A stretch of DNA of 64,000 nucleotides from Prorocentrum cordatum. Taxonomy: Eukaryota > Sar > Dinophyceae > Prorocentrales > Prorocentraceae. Each line of letters starts with the position of its first letter. Position 1 is the stretch's first letter. Under the pieces are notes generated by a model. That model worked only from the letters and a program-made list of their open reading frames with translations. It did not search any database and had not been told where the DNA came from. The stretch is from positions 118,091 through 182,090 of the forward strand of contig CAUYUJ010019338.1 in assembly GCA_963575745.1 (NCBI GenBank), written 5' to 3'. Below, one piece after another: positions 40,158 to 51,516 of the stretch. The translations under genes were made by a program, and so were the position numbers.

Positions 40158-40295
40158 AGGAGGAGGAGGAGGAGGAGGAGGAGGAGGAGGGGAGGAGGAG
40201 GAGGAGGAGGAGGAGGAGGAGGAGGAGGAGGAGGAGGAGGAGGAGGAGGAGGAGGAGGAGGAGGAGGAGGAGGGGGGGGAGGAGGAGGAGGAGGA
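40158..40295. repeat. GAG microsatellite
   Basis: (GAG)n, about 138 bases. Confidence 0.95.
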
Positions 40296-40405
40296 CCACC
40301 GCTGCACACACACAGAGGCGATCGGGCCGGAGCTCCACCCGCGGCACTCCGGGAAGTCACGGCGAACGCCCCTAGACGCAAGGCGGCAGCAGCATCCCGC
40401 CCATG

Positions 40406-40571
40406 TACACCCTGCGAAATGCTTAAGAAATCATGGGTTAAGAAATTCAGTCTCAGAAATTGAATAAAACCCAGAACTTCTATCAAAATCTTGGGATTTA
40501 CATTGAAACGTTAAGAATAATCGAGACTCTGGCCGAAAACTTAAGTTTTCTTCAGCATCGCCTAAGGTGTA
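40406..40571. mobile_element. TIR element TACACC...GGTGTA, copy 4 (166 bp)
   Basis: TACACCCTGCGAAATGC...GCATCGCCTAAGGTGTA. It lacks the long flanking duplication of copies 2 and 3; only TA can be shared by both ends. Confidence 0.85.
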
Positions 40572-41177
40572 CTTGCCAGAGAAGGAACGCGGGCGGCGCG
40601 GGCCGCAAAGAAAGAGGCACTCTCTTGCAGCAGAGAGCAAGCGAGAGACAGGTCTGCCAGCTCCGAAATCAAAGCACCCGAATCTTTGCCAGCAAGCGCA
40701 CCCCCGACTACATCGGGATCCGTGAACAGGGAACCACGGCGAAGGGCAACCCTACCACCACCAGCAACAGCAGTAGAGGCACAGCGGAGCAGCTGCAGGA
40801 GAGACACGCAGGAGGAATCGCACAGCAACAGCACCAGCGACGACAGCAGCAGCAGCAGGAGGATCACAGGGGGAAACAGGAGAAGAAGCACATCGGAGAC
40901 ACGTCCAAAGCTTTAGGCGGAGGGCGGAGCGCTCGACCCGGCAAGGACCTCGCACGCGAGGGCAGGCAGAGCAAGGGCAGCCATTGCACGGAAAGGGGAG
41001 TCGTACGGTATGGACCTCCACACTGTCAAGCTCCAGCTCCTGTGCATCCGCTCCACCGCCAAACTTCAGCACTTCTTGGCCTTTGCCCGTGGCGAAGGCA
41101 ATCTCCAGGCGCATTGCCGCGTAGCCTCCCACGCGTTGGCGGTGGACCCGTGGGGCGCCGCAATGGACGCCGCCTGA
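40572..41177 (+). pseudogene. Coding-like fragment, unrecognised
   Basis: A plus frame with ATG at 41010 reads MDLHTVKLQLLCIRSTAKLQ, then HFLAFARGEGNLQAHCRVAS and a stop at 41175. Upstream in frame it is Ala/Arg-rich. The segment is amphipathic and not repetitive, but short; the minus strand is also open (MRLEIAFATGKGQEVLKFGG). A (CAG)n-rich tract lies at 40760-40860. I cannot assign a function. Confidence 0.25.
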
Positions 41178-42306
41178 AGGCAGTACACCATTGAGGCCCG
41201 GCGAGCGATAATGCTCGCCGCGTCCTCGGAAAACTGTGGCTGGAGAAACAAGAAATGAGATGCAGTAGTTCGGCGCCGTCCGGCCGGCTGGGACACAGTG
41301 GCACTGAGATGCAGGAGGACGAGGAGGAGGAAGAGGAGGAGGAGAAAGAGGAGGAGGAGGAGGAAGAGGAGGAAGAGGAGGAGGAGGAGGAGAAGAAGGC
41401 CAGGAAACAAAGGAACATCGCCACGAGCAGACACAACCATGCAGGAGGCGATGGGAAGCAGCAAAAGACAAAGCAGCAGGAGGCAACCACGCACGACGGG
41501 GGTGGGGCGGGCGGGGGGCGGAAAGAACGAGGGTCGTCGTGGGGTTCAACGCGGGTCGTCGCGGGGGTTCGTCGTGGGTCGTCGCGGTGTTGGGGGTCGT
41601 CATTGCTCGTCGGGGGTGTCCTGGCCTGGTCTCGCACCGCCAGAAGGATGCCGAGCAACGTCGCCCTGGCACAATTTATCGAACAAACGAACAGCCAAGG
41701 CTGGGATGCCCATGTGCTCTAGAACGAATCATGCCCACTCAATGCACCAATGGGAGGGGCGCGGCGCTGATGTCCGCGAGCGGTTCAGTCAGCTGCCTCC
41801 CGCCGAACCTCAAGGCGCCCCAACAGAACGTCGGCTTCGCACGAGACGGCCGAATCAAGACAGAGCGGCCCGCGACGCCACCAGATTCACGAGAGCGAGT
41901 GGTACGCGTGACGACCCGAAGACAAAGATGAGCGGCAGCCGCCATCAAAAATTCGCAGGCCGCGCATCCGGCGAGGGCGGGCGGGTCGACGAGAGGTTTC
42001 CAGCAGGGGCGGCAATCGAGTCAGCGGGGCGACCCCCTTCGGCCAGGAAAACCACACGCATCTCGCGACAGTCGCCGGGGCGAAGGGCGCCCAGGACTGG
42101 CGGCGCAGCGGCGGCGGGCAACGAGCGGGGCGCGCGCGGCGCGCGGCGATCCCAGCATCCGCAGTTGAACATCAAACCCGCGCCGTGGGCCCCCAGCGCG
42201 GTCGACTAGTTCGGCCATTCGTCGCTCTCCAGCGACCGCGCCGCGACAGGAACGAGAACACCAGCGCGCTGGACGCGAGAGACAGCAGCAGGCCAGAGAG
42301 CACGGG
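41178..42306. other. Spacer with GAG/GGA tract
   Basis: (GAG)n-rich tract at 41310-41397 and repeated GGGTCGTCG words at 41530-41600; no gene recognised. Confidence 0.4.
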
Positions 42307-42475
42307 TACACCACGCGAAATGCTTAAGAAATCATGGGTTAAGAAATTCATAGTCTCAGAACTTGAATAAAAACCCAACATTTCTATCAAAATCTTGGGA
42401 TTTACATTGAAACGTTAAGAATAATCGAGGATCTGGACGAAAACTTAGGTTTTCTTCAGCATCGCCTAAGGTGTA
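42307..42475. mobile_element. 169-bp TIR element, copy 5
   Basis: TACACCACGCGAAATGC...GCATCGCCTAAGGTGTA. The left end has CCACGCG where others have CCCTGCG. Flanks differ (ACGGG and GGGAG). Confidence 0.85.
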
Positions 42476-42643
42476 GGGAGCTGGGCAGCATGGACAGATC
42501 CCAGGCGGCGAGAAGGCTCGGGGCCGGCACGCTGCGCAGGAGGACAGGGCGCACCAAGTGTGCCCCACGGGGATGTTACAAAAGGAGGGCCGACCTGTTC
42601 AGACTGCGCCAACGCTCGCGAATGCGTTGCATACGCGAACGCT

Positions 42644-42812
42644 TACACCCTGCGAAATGCTTAAGAAATCATGGGTTAAGAAATTCATAGTCTCAGAATT
42701 TGAATAAAAACTCCAAATGTCTACCAAATTTGTGGGATTTACACTGAAACATTAAGAATAATCGAGACTCTGGCCGAAAATTTTAGTTTTCTGAAGCATC
42801 GCCTAAGGTGTA
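42644..42812. mobile_element. 169-bp TIR element, copy 6
   Basis: Same orientation as copy 5, 168 bases downstream of it. The interior is more diverged (ACTCCAAATGTCTACC). No long flanking duplication. Confidence 0.85.
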
Positions 42813-44390
42813 CGCAATACTTCGTGCCCAGGGGGGTTGCTTGCCTGCATGATGGCATCCCCTCCATCATCGCTTCATGCGGGGTTCGCCACGTCGGCGC
42901 GGGCGCGGGCCGCGCGGATCGGAAAAAGGGTGCGAGCAGCAACGTCGAAGTCGGAGAAGAGGAAGAGGCGGGCGCGCACGGCTCGAACAACAAGATACGG
43001 AACATCAACTTGGAAGACGCTGCGGAGCAGCGACGCATCAATGCAGAAACCCGAGCGGGGAGGTGAACAATCGACAGCGCAGCGTTCTCCGAAACTCCGC
43101 ACGCGCCCCACGCATCGCCCCCTCTGGGTCTGACCAAACGCGCGGGAATCGGCGAGGGCACGTCGACCGAATCAGTCTTGCCAGTCAGAACGTCAAGAAA
43201 CTCATCGACCCTACCGAGGATCGGAAGAGGACCGTCAGAAAGACGACGATTTCGGAGCGATGTTGATCATCGCAAGAACATGGCCAGACGGCACATTAAG
43301 GTTCGCGGCCCATCTGACGGCAGCCCCAGCAACGGCCAGATCCACCCACGCCGCCTGCGGGACATCAACTCGCGCACGATCTATACGGGCAGCCGAGATT
43401 ACCTCGGGGCCCTGACATCGGCGGGCAGACCGAGACTGACAAGACTCCGACCAGCCCCCAAAAGACAGCATTCCACCCGCGAGCGAAGGCGGCGCCGCCC
43501 CCCCTCGACTGCCCCGCCTCAGGACCAAGCCGGCCCCCATTACCGAACACAAAATTCGAGCCCCCCCACACACACACAAAAGCAAGGCGCGCGGCAGGCG
43601 GAGGGGGCGGGGAGCAGAGCGGACTGGGCGACAGAAAGACACTGACAGTAACATCCAGACCCCCCATCGAAATTCTGCGCGGACGCCTGCAGAGCGGAAC
43701 CAGCGAGACACCCGACCCGCCCCCCCTCCAAAGGCACGCCAGGGCCCCACGCCGCGGACGCCCTCGCGGCACGGGCCCCGGATTGCAGCGAAGTCCTCGA
43801 GATGCCCACGCCACTCCAAAACGCCGAAAATCTGGTCGCGCCTGATCAGGGGGCTGAGCAGTTTCGAACGCGCGCGCGCGCGACTTCGCACACCTCCAGC
43901 ACAACCAAAGATGCCTACAGCAATCCAAGCGACGACACGTCGCGATAGTTTCGGGGCGAGAAGGGAGGGGCAGCGACGCCGCGCGCCCCCCCCAAGAAAA
44001 ATCACGGCTCTCGCAGTCGGCCCGCGCACAGTGGAGACCATGTCCCGCGTGCGCCGCCCGCCCCCTGTCGGGGCACACTGCGAATTCGCATGGTCGCCAT
44101 TGTCTCAACTGGCCCATGCCTTTGTCCGACGTCAACTGATGCTCGCCCCCAAGCCCGGAAACCTCGACATGGATGGCAAACGAAACATTGCGGCTCATGT
44201 CCCGCACCGAGCTAGCCTGGGAAGCGGCTCGCTGCGCCACCCGTCTCAGCATCAGTTGGGAAGATGGACGCGCTGCCGACCGACTAAACGCTGGGCCACT
44301 TCGAAAAGGGCGGGTCAACCTTGACTCACGCGCCGGGCGAGCTGCGAGCCCGACCCAAACCTGGCAAGCCTTTTCAGAGACCCCCCCGGG
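42813..44390. other. GC-rich DNA, coding uncertain
   Basis: Minus frames contain protein-like pieces, e.g. DRARVDVPQAAWVDLAVAGA near 43340 and LMLRRVAQRAASQASSVRDM near 44230, but frames are open on both strands and I see no domain. Confidence 0.25.
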
Positions 44391-44492
44391 CTTATCGTTA
44401 GCACCGCACCAAGATTTAATGTGTTCAGGGGGTCGTTTTCGCAGAGCGATATCTTTAGCACCTCGCGCACATCATTTTTATATATGTACACA

Positions 44493-44573
<81 letters not shown>

Positions 44574-44725
44574 GTGGCGCGACGCGCGGCGCACAATAAT
44601 AAATCCTTGGGGGGCTTATCGTTAGCACCGGACCAAGCTTTAATATGTTCAGGGGGTCGTTTTCGCAGAGCGATATCTTTAGCATTTCGCGCGAAACAAT
44701 ATATATATATATATATACACAAAAA

Positions 44726-44778
<53 letters not shown>

Positions 44779-45018
44779 GTGGCGCGACGCGCGGCGCACA
44801 AGAAGAAATCCTTGGGGGGCTTATCGTTAGCACCGCACCAAATTTTAATATGTTCAGGGGGTCGTTTTCGCAGAGCACCAAGATTTAACATGTTCACGGG
44901 GTCGTTTTCGCAGAGCGATATCTTTAGCACCTCGCGCAAATCAAAACAAACAACAAGAAAACTCAAAAAAACGGGGGGGGGGGGGGAATAACAAAAAACA
45001 AAACAAAAAAAACAAAAA

Positions 45019-45055
<37 letters not shown>

Positions 45056-45114
45056 ATATATATATATATATATATATATTATAATATATATATATATAAA
45101 TAAAAAAAAAAAAG

Positions 45115-45166
<52 letters not shown>

Positions 45167-45185
45167 GTGGCGCGACGCGCGGCGC
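44391..45185. repeat. Tandem repeat (about 205 bp) with internal poly(A)
   Basis: Units contain GGGGGGCTTATCGTTAGCACC, GTTCAGGGGGTCGTTTTCGC, GCGATATCTTTAGCA, a (TA)n or T run, a poly(A) tract, then ACGTGGCGCGACGCGCGGCG. Poly(A) lies at about 44509-44572, 44731-44776 and 45102-45164. The sequence after each poly(A) is the same, so the tract is part of the unit and not a genomic insertion end. A short extra partial unit starts near 44877. Confidence 0.85.
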
Positions 45186-45234
45186 ACAAGAAGAAATCCT
45201 TGGGGATGCCTTTGGGCACGCCGTGCATTTCCCA

Positions 45235-45425
45235 AGACATTTCACGGGCCAGAGGGGGGCAGGCCCAGCAGGGGACAGCAGGGCTTCGCAGCGCTCGGCA
45301 GGGGCTAGCAAGGCTTGGCATGGGCTTAGCAGAGCGCAGCAGGGCTCAGCAGGGGGCGAGCCTGGCTCACCATTGCTTAGCAGGGCTTAGCGGGAACTAG
45401 CAGGGCTCAGCGAGGCTTAGCTTGG
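45235..45425. repeat. Degenerate AGCAGGGCTYAGC minisatellite
   Basis: Roughly 10-12 base units GGGCTTAGC/AGGGCTCAGC/GGCACAGC. Confidence 0.7.
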
Positions 45426-45774
45426 CCCCGAGCGCTCTCTGTGGGCTCCTCTGGTGCCGAGGTAACGCTTCCAGGGTGCCGGAAGCGTTATACTTTCACC
45501 GGATGATGGGGGGAGGTCTTACAGGCTCGATGTGGTTATATCCAGTCGGCGCCGATAGGAGCGGCGCCGGGGCGCGCGTGAGCGGCGCGCCTGAAGCGCG
45601 CCCTCAGCTGGGCCGTCGATGCTCAAGCTGAGCCGGCGAAGCGTCCAGGTGGTTACGGACTGCGGACAACGACGAGCCCGCACGGCTCCTATCGGGCAAG
45701 CGAACGACAAATAAGGGCCGCGCCCCTTTGGGCGGCGGCTGCATCACCGAGGCGGCCTGCCGACGAAAGTGGAA
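45426..45774. other. No recognisable gene
   Basis: Contains GC-rich inverted repeats near 45545-45640 (GGCGCCGATAGGAGCGGCGCC; GCTCAAGCTGAGC) but no tRNA or rRNA signature. Confidence 0.35.
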
Positions 45775-46690
45775 CTAATCAGAACCCGCGACTCCGCGGT
45801 TGCCCCCCTGACGCAAGCAAACATGCATCCCACGCAAAAATAGCGGATCATCACGCGTCGCCCGAGAGGAATTCCGCAACAATGCAGGCACATCCGCCTT
45901 CAGATAACACAAATCTGCAAAGCTTGGCGACCAGAGTAGCTGTGGGAGAAGCACGCGGGTAGGTTTACCTCTGGACTGCCGCACAAAACCACCTGTTCGT
46001 TTGCTAGGTCTCACCGTCACAAAAGGGGCTCAAGACGAAGCGCCAGGGGACCCTTTTTGGCCGACGCGCTCGAAACCACCAGGGGAATTCTTCCTAAACC
46101 AATCCATCGCATCGGCAACTTCATCTGGCCAGGGGAGTGCAAGACACATGTTATTCGAGCAGTTCTGGGGGGCGACGTCCATCGCGAACTTCATCGCTAG
46201 CTCAATGGCACACGAGGAGAAGACTGTAGACTGCAACTATTGCCCCCAACTAATATTGAAACCAACAAAGACGGCTTCCGACCACCAAGCGGGATAATCG
46301 AGACACGGAAAAACATCGCGCGGGGTTTCTTAGTTGAGCTGCCGACCCCGCCTTCGCTGCTGTCCTCGAAGCCGCTGCCGTTTGCATACGAGCGGAGATA
46401 AACCAACTCTTTCTCAGTCTTGGCAATGTTCGCCTCCTGCTCGTCCAACCCAACGTGCAAACCCTTGATGTGAGAGACAAGCTCAAAGACCTGAACCACT
46501 ACCGATGCGAGAGAGTCGCTCGCATTGGCCACCTGAACCGTCAACTCGGAAACCAACACAACCGTGTTTTTGCGAGGCAACGCGCCCCCGAGCAGATCGG
46601 CACCCCAACAGGTCGGGGAGGAGGAGCAAACAAAGCAAGGGAAGCTGTGCCGCTGTGCCCAGGTTTCGAGCTGCCCCCTCAGCTGTGAGC
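45775..46690 (-). pseudogene. Unrecognised retroposed gene, broken in several frames
   Basis: Follows a relict leader on the minus strand. Protein-like text runs through three frames in order: PCFVCSSSPTCWGADLLGG, VVLVSELTVQVANASDSLAS, VVVQVFELVSHIKGLHVGLD, EQEANIAKTEKELVYLRSYA (46690-46300). Next is SCAIELAMKFAMDVAPQNCS, NNMCLALPWPDEVADAMDWF, RKNSPGGFERVGQK (46236-46030). Then come GKPTRVLLPQLLWSPSFADL, CYLKADVPALLRNSSRATRD and DPLFLRGMHVCLRQGG (46010-45790). The first part is helical or coiled-coil-like. No ATG starts the first frame and at least two frameshifts occur, so it is probably dead or contains introns. I recognise no family. Confidence 0.5.
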
Positions 46691-46693
46691 AAG

Positions 46694-46714
46694 CTTCAGC
46701 CAAAATGGATACGG
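46694..46714 (-). other. Relict DinoSL upstream of the 46-kb coding region
   Basis: Minus strand CCGTATCCATTTTGGCTGAAG matches DinoSL at 19 of 21 positions (G to T and C to G changes). Confidence 0.8.
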
Positions 46715-47180
46715 ATGGCGAGGGTGAGCACGACGATGGTGATGACAATGGCGGGCACGATGATGTCGATGATAACGACGCGCCCTAGAAAAGGGACATT
46801 CTGGATAGACTGCCCTCTCAGTACTGGATTCAAAAAGACCTCTCGTCTTATGGATGTGTACGCAAATCTCTTCCACTACGGCAAAGAGGAGGACGACTGC
46901 ATCGAATCTGGCAGAGTCAAGTCACATCGATGCGTATAGACGTCAAATACAATTGGAACACCACTGTGTTTCCATAACTGAAACGCTGGTCAGCCAGGCT
47001 TCATTTCGTCGTCGGTGCCCAGTGGCTTGCATGTTGCATGCATGTACCCAACGGCATCGAGACAACGGGCAGCACTCTCTGCCTCGAGCCTGGTGCCCGT
47101 CCAGGGCGCGGCCGGGAACGTCCCTCCCCAGTCGCGGATCCCACGGATGGTCAACGATCGGGGATGGGGCCTGGCTCAAT
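46715..47180. other. No recognisable gene
   Basis: GAT/GAC-rich at 46715-46785, then non-repetitive DNA up to MITE copy 2. Confidence 0.35.
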
Positions 47181-47342
47181 TGAAGGGAAACTGGGACACA
47201 CAAATAAATACACACAAATAAAAAGATTCCCCATGTTTTCCTATATTTTCTGGGGTTTTGTCTTCCCCACCACTTCCCATATTTTCCCAATTTTTTGGGG
47301 GAGCGACGATTAATTGTGTCTGTGTGTTTTTTCCCCTCCTGA
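47181..47342. mobile_element. MITE family M, copy 2 (162 bp)
   Basis: TGAAGGGAAACTGGGACACAC...TTTTTTCCCCTCCTGA with perfect 5-bp target duplication TCAAT (47176-47180 and 47343-47347). Confidence 0.9.
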
Positions 47343-47894
47343 TCAATGGGCGAAGCATCGACCTCAAATCGGCGATGCGTTGCCGAAACATCGGCGGCGG
47401 TCCCCCGACAGCGAAAAACCGCACACGCCTGGGCGGGCGGGGCTGTCGGGCCCCTATAATTAGCGGCGATGAGGGGGCCATCGCGGGTCGACGCGCCCCC
47501 CCGCGGGCCTTTCCCCGCCCCCACCCCCGTGAGCCTCTGACTACCTACCAGACCACCCCAACCCAACCCGAAGACCCGAATTTCCGAAGAAATTTCCTAC
47601 GGGTTCCATATGCGTTTTCTCGATGTTTCCCCCCCCCCCCCCCCCCCCCCACTGGAAATGGAGGGCAAATTGAGGCCTTCGGGTTGGGTTGGGGTGGTTT
47701 GGTGGGTGGTGAGTTCCCCCCCCCCCACCCCCGTGAGCCTCGTCGCCTCGCTTTCGAGTCACAAGTCGACGATCGGCCGTTCGGGACGCTCTGGGAAACC
47801 CCGGAGCGCTTTCGGCGGGGAGCTGATGCTGGAGAGCACCGCCGGAGCCGAGAAGCCGCCGCGAACCGACGAAAACGCCCTAAGAGCCTTTTTT
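47343..47894. other. GC-rich spacer
   Basis: A phrase CCACCCCCGTGAGCCTC is repeated near 47519 and 47725 with poly-C runs; no gene. Confidence 0.4.
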
Positions 47895-48058
47895 TACACA
47901 CACACACACACAGACAGACAAACAGACACACAGACACACAGACAGACAAACAGACACACAGACACACAGACACACAGACACACAGACACACAGACACAGA
48001 CACAGACACAGACGCAGACACAGACACAGACACAGACACAGACACAGACACAGACACA

Positions 48059-48114
<56 letters not shown>
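47895..48114. repeat. CAGACA/CA microsatellite
   Basis: (CAGACA)n and (CACAGA)n, then pure (CA)n at about 48059-48112. Confidence 0.95.
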
Positions 48115-48117
<3 letters not shown>

Positions 48118-50057
48118 TTTTGCGTCGGCGGCTGGGCAGAGGGAAACCAATCCGGCGGATGAGCACCAGGGGACACGCTGCATGCAATTTGAGGCCGCCT
48201 TGCACGGGGGAGGAGAAAGAGCCCCGACGCGACAGTTGGAGACGAAGCCGGGCCCACTCAGACCGACTGCGACAAGGGGAGCGCCGGGGGGGAACCAGCG
48301 CCGGCACTGAGCTGTACTGAAGGCACTGAGCTGTACTGAGCAGCGCTGAGCTGAAGCTGGGGAGGAACGCAGCCCTGCAGACTGGGCGGCTGGTGGGGCA
48401 GCAACACGAGCGACTCAGAGACTCGACCCAGCGAGCCGACCGGCGCGGTCCTGGGGAAGAGCCAAAGCGCCGAGACGTAGGGGCCTACGAGGCGCGGCAG
48501 ACCAGTGGGCGGGAGAGCGCCGAGACCAGGGGCGCCTACGAGGCGCAGGGCGCGGAGGCAGGCGGTGACGACCCGGCGAAGCAGACGCGAGCCGGGGGCG
48601 GGAAGAAGCAGGAAAGGCCACGCCAGAAGGGGGAGCGGCGGGCCCAGGGGAGCGGGCAGGGCGAGCACCGAAACCAGAGGGCCAACAGGGCGCAGGCCGA
48701 CGGCGGGGCAAGGTGCCACGGAAGCAGCAGCTGCCACAACACCAGTAGCCGGGAACTGGATGGGTGGCCTGAAAACCATGCAGAAAGGGCAAGACACTGG
48801 CAGCGCAGAAAGTGCTGCCCGGCCGGCGCAGGGCACGGCCAGGGCCCAGAGGCTGCCACGGGCAGCGCCGGTGCAGAACCTGCAGAAGGCCGGCGAGCCC
48901 CATGCCGAAGCAGGGGGCTGGAGCGGCGGAGCAGGGCACCCCCAAGGCGGGGATCTGTGATGGGCCCACCCCTGTGTGGGACGGCCACGGAGCAGGCAAC
49001 CACTGGGCATGGAACGACGGCGATGGGAGGAGGCAGGCCCCGAGCGGAAGCTGGTGGGAAGTGGGGGGCGCCGAAGAGGCGCATGATTGCGATCAGGGAG
49101 GCAATGAGGCCAGGGTGCTGAAGAAACTGCGAATGAAGGCGGCGTCGCGTCGGCAGGGGCCTATGTGGCCCCCGCCGCGTTGCTAGCAATGCCTGGCCGA
49201 GGCCGCACTGGATCCGCCGCGTGCTCGCTGCAGGTCCTTGGTTGTGGCAGCCGGGGCCCCGATGGCATCGATGGGGGTCGTGGCAGATGCCACCTGGGAC
49301 AGGGGCGGCACGCTCCCCGCCCTGGGACGTGCCGCGGTAATCCTCGGCGATCGCACTGCCAGCGTTCGTCGCCGCATGAACGGGGTGGCGAGGCGAGGCG
49401 ATCGTGATGTGACTGATGGGGTGTGCTAGTCGCGATGCCCGTCGGCGCTGCCCTGCGACCAGGTTAGCGCGGCCTCGGCAGGATGCAAGGTGGGACGCCA
49501 GGCGCCGCCACGTCTGGGCAGCGGCGCGCAATCCACCTGCGTGAGACGATGCACTGGAGTACCGATTTCCAGCAGTGGCGACGAGGGGCGCTCGCGGTGT
49601 CCGCGGTGGTGCCCCTCCGTCCTGCATCCTTCCGCGGCGACGAAGACAATTTCCCTGCGCCGGCAGCACTAATGTCACCACGCGACCTGGCCGAGGCGCC
49701 ACCGAACAAGAGCCGGACGGCAGGCGCGCGCCTTTCGTGGGCCCAGCGGGACCCCGGGGGGAGGGGGCCCGGTAGACCGCCGGGTCAGGGAAGGTGCGGT
49801 TATGGAAGGGGCAGTCCTGGTACCAGGTTCGTTTGTCCACCAGAGGGGCGGTACCGCCTCGCGTCGACGCAGGCAGCCGTGGCTGGCGGGTCGTTGGCGG
49901 CCCCCGTAATTACTCAACCCCTGCTCTTCGCTTGCTCCGCCAAGGGGGCCCGTGGCCGCGGCGTCGTCGGCGGCGCTCGCCGCAGACATAGTCCGCTGCC
50001 CGTCATGGGGCCCCCAACCCTCTGAAGATTTTTCTTTCCGACCAGGGGGCAACTCAG
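48115..50057. other. GC-rich region, possible broken plus-strand coding
   Basis: Plus frames give protein-like pieces in changing phase: GNWMGGLKTMQKGQDTGSAE (about 48750), then GAGNHWAWNDGDGRRQAPSG and EARVLKKLRMKAASRRQG (about 48990-49160). Gln/Arg/Gly-rich, no recognised domain, both strands open. A GAGCTGTACTGA word is repeated near 48310-48350. Confidence 0.25.
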
Positions 50058-50244
50058 CCCCAGACATGCGACGTCCTGATTCTTTCAGGACGGCGTCCCC
50101 GCAAGTCCCGACCCTTTCCCCGGGACCGGTTTTTTGTCCTGAGTCGTTTTTTGACGGTCCCGAGGCCCGGCGAGGACCTCTGGAGGGCGAAAATATCCAA
50201 AAACCGCCCGTCCTGATTTTTTTACGACGCCATCATGTCTGGGG
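50058..50244. mobile_element. Putative 187-bp inverted-repeat element CCCCAGACATG...
   Basis: Left end CCCCAGACATGCGACGTCCT; right end reverse complement CCCCAGACATGATGGCGTCG, both followed by a run and then TCAGGAC. A diverged relative, without clear ends, is at 12895-13020. No ORF, no clear target duplication. Confidence 0.55.
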
Positions 50245-50352
50245 CCAGGCCGTCGCGGGCCCGGGGCGGGTCGGGCGCCCCGTGGGAGCGACCGGCACGA
50301 GGCGCAGCGGCGTGGAGAGGACCCCCGTGGGGAAGAAGACGCCTGCGTTGGG

Positions 50353-50516
50353 TAAAGGGAAATTAGAACACACAAATAAATACACACAAATAAAAATGTT
50401 CCCCATATTTTCCCATAGTTTCTGGGTGTTTGTCTTCCCCCCCAATTCCCATATTTTCCTATATTTTCCTGGGAATCGAGGATTAATTGTGTCTGTGTGT
50501 TTTTGTTCCCTCCTGA
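50353..50516. mobile_element. MITE family M, copy 3 (164 bp)
   Basis: TAAAGGGAAATTAGAACACAC...TTGTTCCCTCCTGA with perfect TTGGG duplication (50348-50352 and 50517-50521). Confidence 0.9.
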
Positions 50517-50852
50517 TTGGGGGAGTGCTGGCGGCCTGGCCCCCACGGCCGAACTTATCCCTGTCCGCCATCTCCTCCGCCAGGAAGGGGCGGCGCGCGG
50601 TGGCCACAGCCTGTCGGGGCGGGTCGGGCACCGCAGGAGAACTCTCGGCAGCGCGCGCCGTCGGGGGGCGACTCTGCGGTGCCGCCGCCCGGCGGGGCGA
50701 GTCGGGCGCCCAAGGGGGAAGCTCTCGGCCAGGGGCGCAGCAGCGAGATAAGGGGGCCGCCCTGCCCCTGCTCCTGGGCGTGGTTTTGGGGGGAGTCCGG
50801 CCGTCGACTCCCGCGCAGTGGCTGCCGCCGGGGCACCTGCAGCATCTGTCTC

Positions 50853-51015
50853 TGAAGGGGCCCCAGGACACACAAATAAATACACACAAATAAAAATATC
50901 CCCCATATTTTCCCATATTTTCTGGGTTTTTGTCTTCCCGCCCAATTCCCATATTTCCCCATATTTTCTGGGAAATCGACGATTCATTGTGTCTGTGTGT
51001 TTTTTCCCCTCCTGA
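50853..51015. mobile_element. MITE family M, copy 4 (163 bp)
   Basis: TGAAGGGGCCCCAGGACACAC...TTTTTTCCCCTCCTGA with perfect GTCTC duplication (50848-50852 and 51016-51020). Confidence 0.9.
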
Positions 51016-51244
51016 GTCTCGCCAGGTCGATGGGTCTCCTGAGCGCCCCTCGGGGCTCGGGGGCGCCTAGCACTCCTGAAGCCGACGTCTCGAGGGGGGG
51101 ACCGAGGGCACCGCCGTCAGCTCCGTCTCCACCAGGGGGGGGCGGCGGTCTGCGCCCCGCGGGCTGCCCGTGCGCCTCCAAGGGTTCAGAAGCGGCCCCA
51201 CCGCGTCGAGATGCGGACTGCTTGTGGCAACGCTTGTCTCGTCC

Positions 51245-51415
51245 GCGCGAAGGGGAGCGGCCGCCTGTTTCCTCTGGCTGGCCGCCTGGAGAGGGGGGGC
51301 GCCGAATAGGCGTGCGAATCGAGAATGAGCGAGCCCTCCCTGCAGCCAGGGGCGCCTTCCGTAGCGGAAGCGCCCCGGCGCGCGGAGGGCCTGCTGCCGC
51401 CTGCGAAAGGGGGAT
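51245..51415. repeat. Dispersed GC-rich duplicate, copy 1
   Basis: GGGGAGCGGCCGCCTGTTTCC...CTGCTGCCGCCTG matches 55850-56015. The upstream contexts (TCCGTCTCCACC, CGGGGCGGGTCGG) are also shared, so about 0.5 kb may be duplicated. Confidence 0.7.
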
Positions 51416-51474
51416 TAACATCCGCCGCTCTGCGGTTGATCGGGAGTTTCTGTATACATATATATATATATATA

Positions 51475-51514
51475 CTAGAACCACGCGCGCGCTTCGCGCG
51501 CGCTTAGGTTCTAG
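51475..51514. repeat. CTAGAACC hairpin, copy 3
   Basis: CTAGAACCACGCGCGCGC and its inverted partner, preceded by (TA)n and followed two bases on by the shared end of the composite repeat (51517). Confidence 0.8.
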
Positions 51515-51516
51515 CC

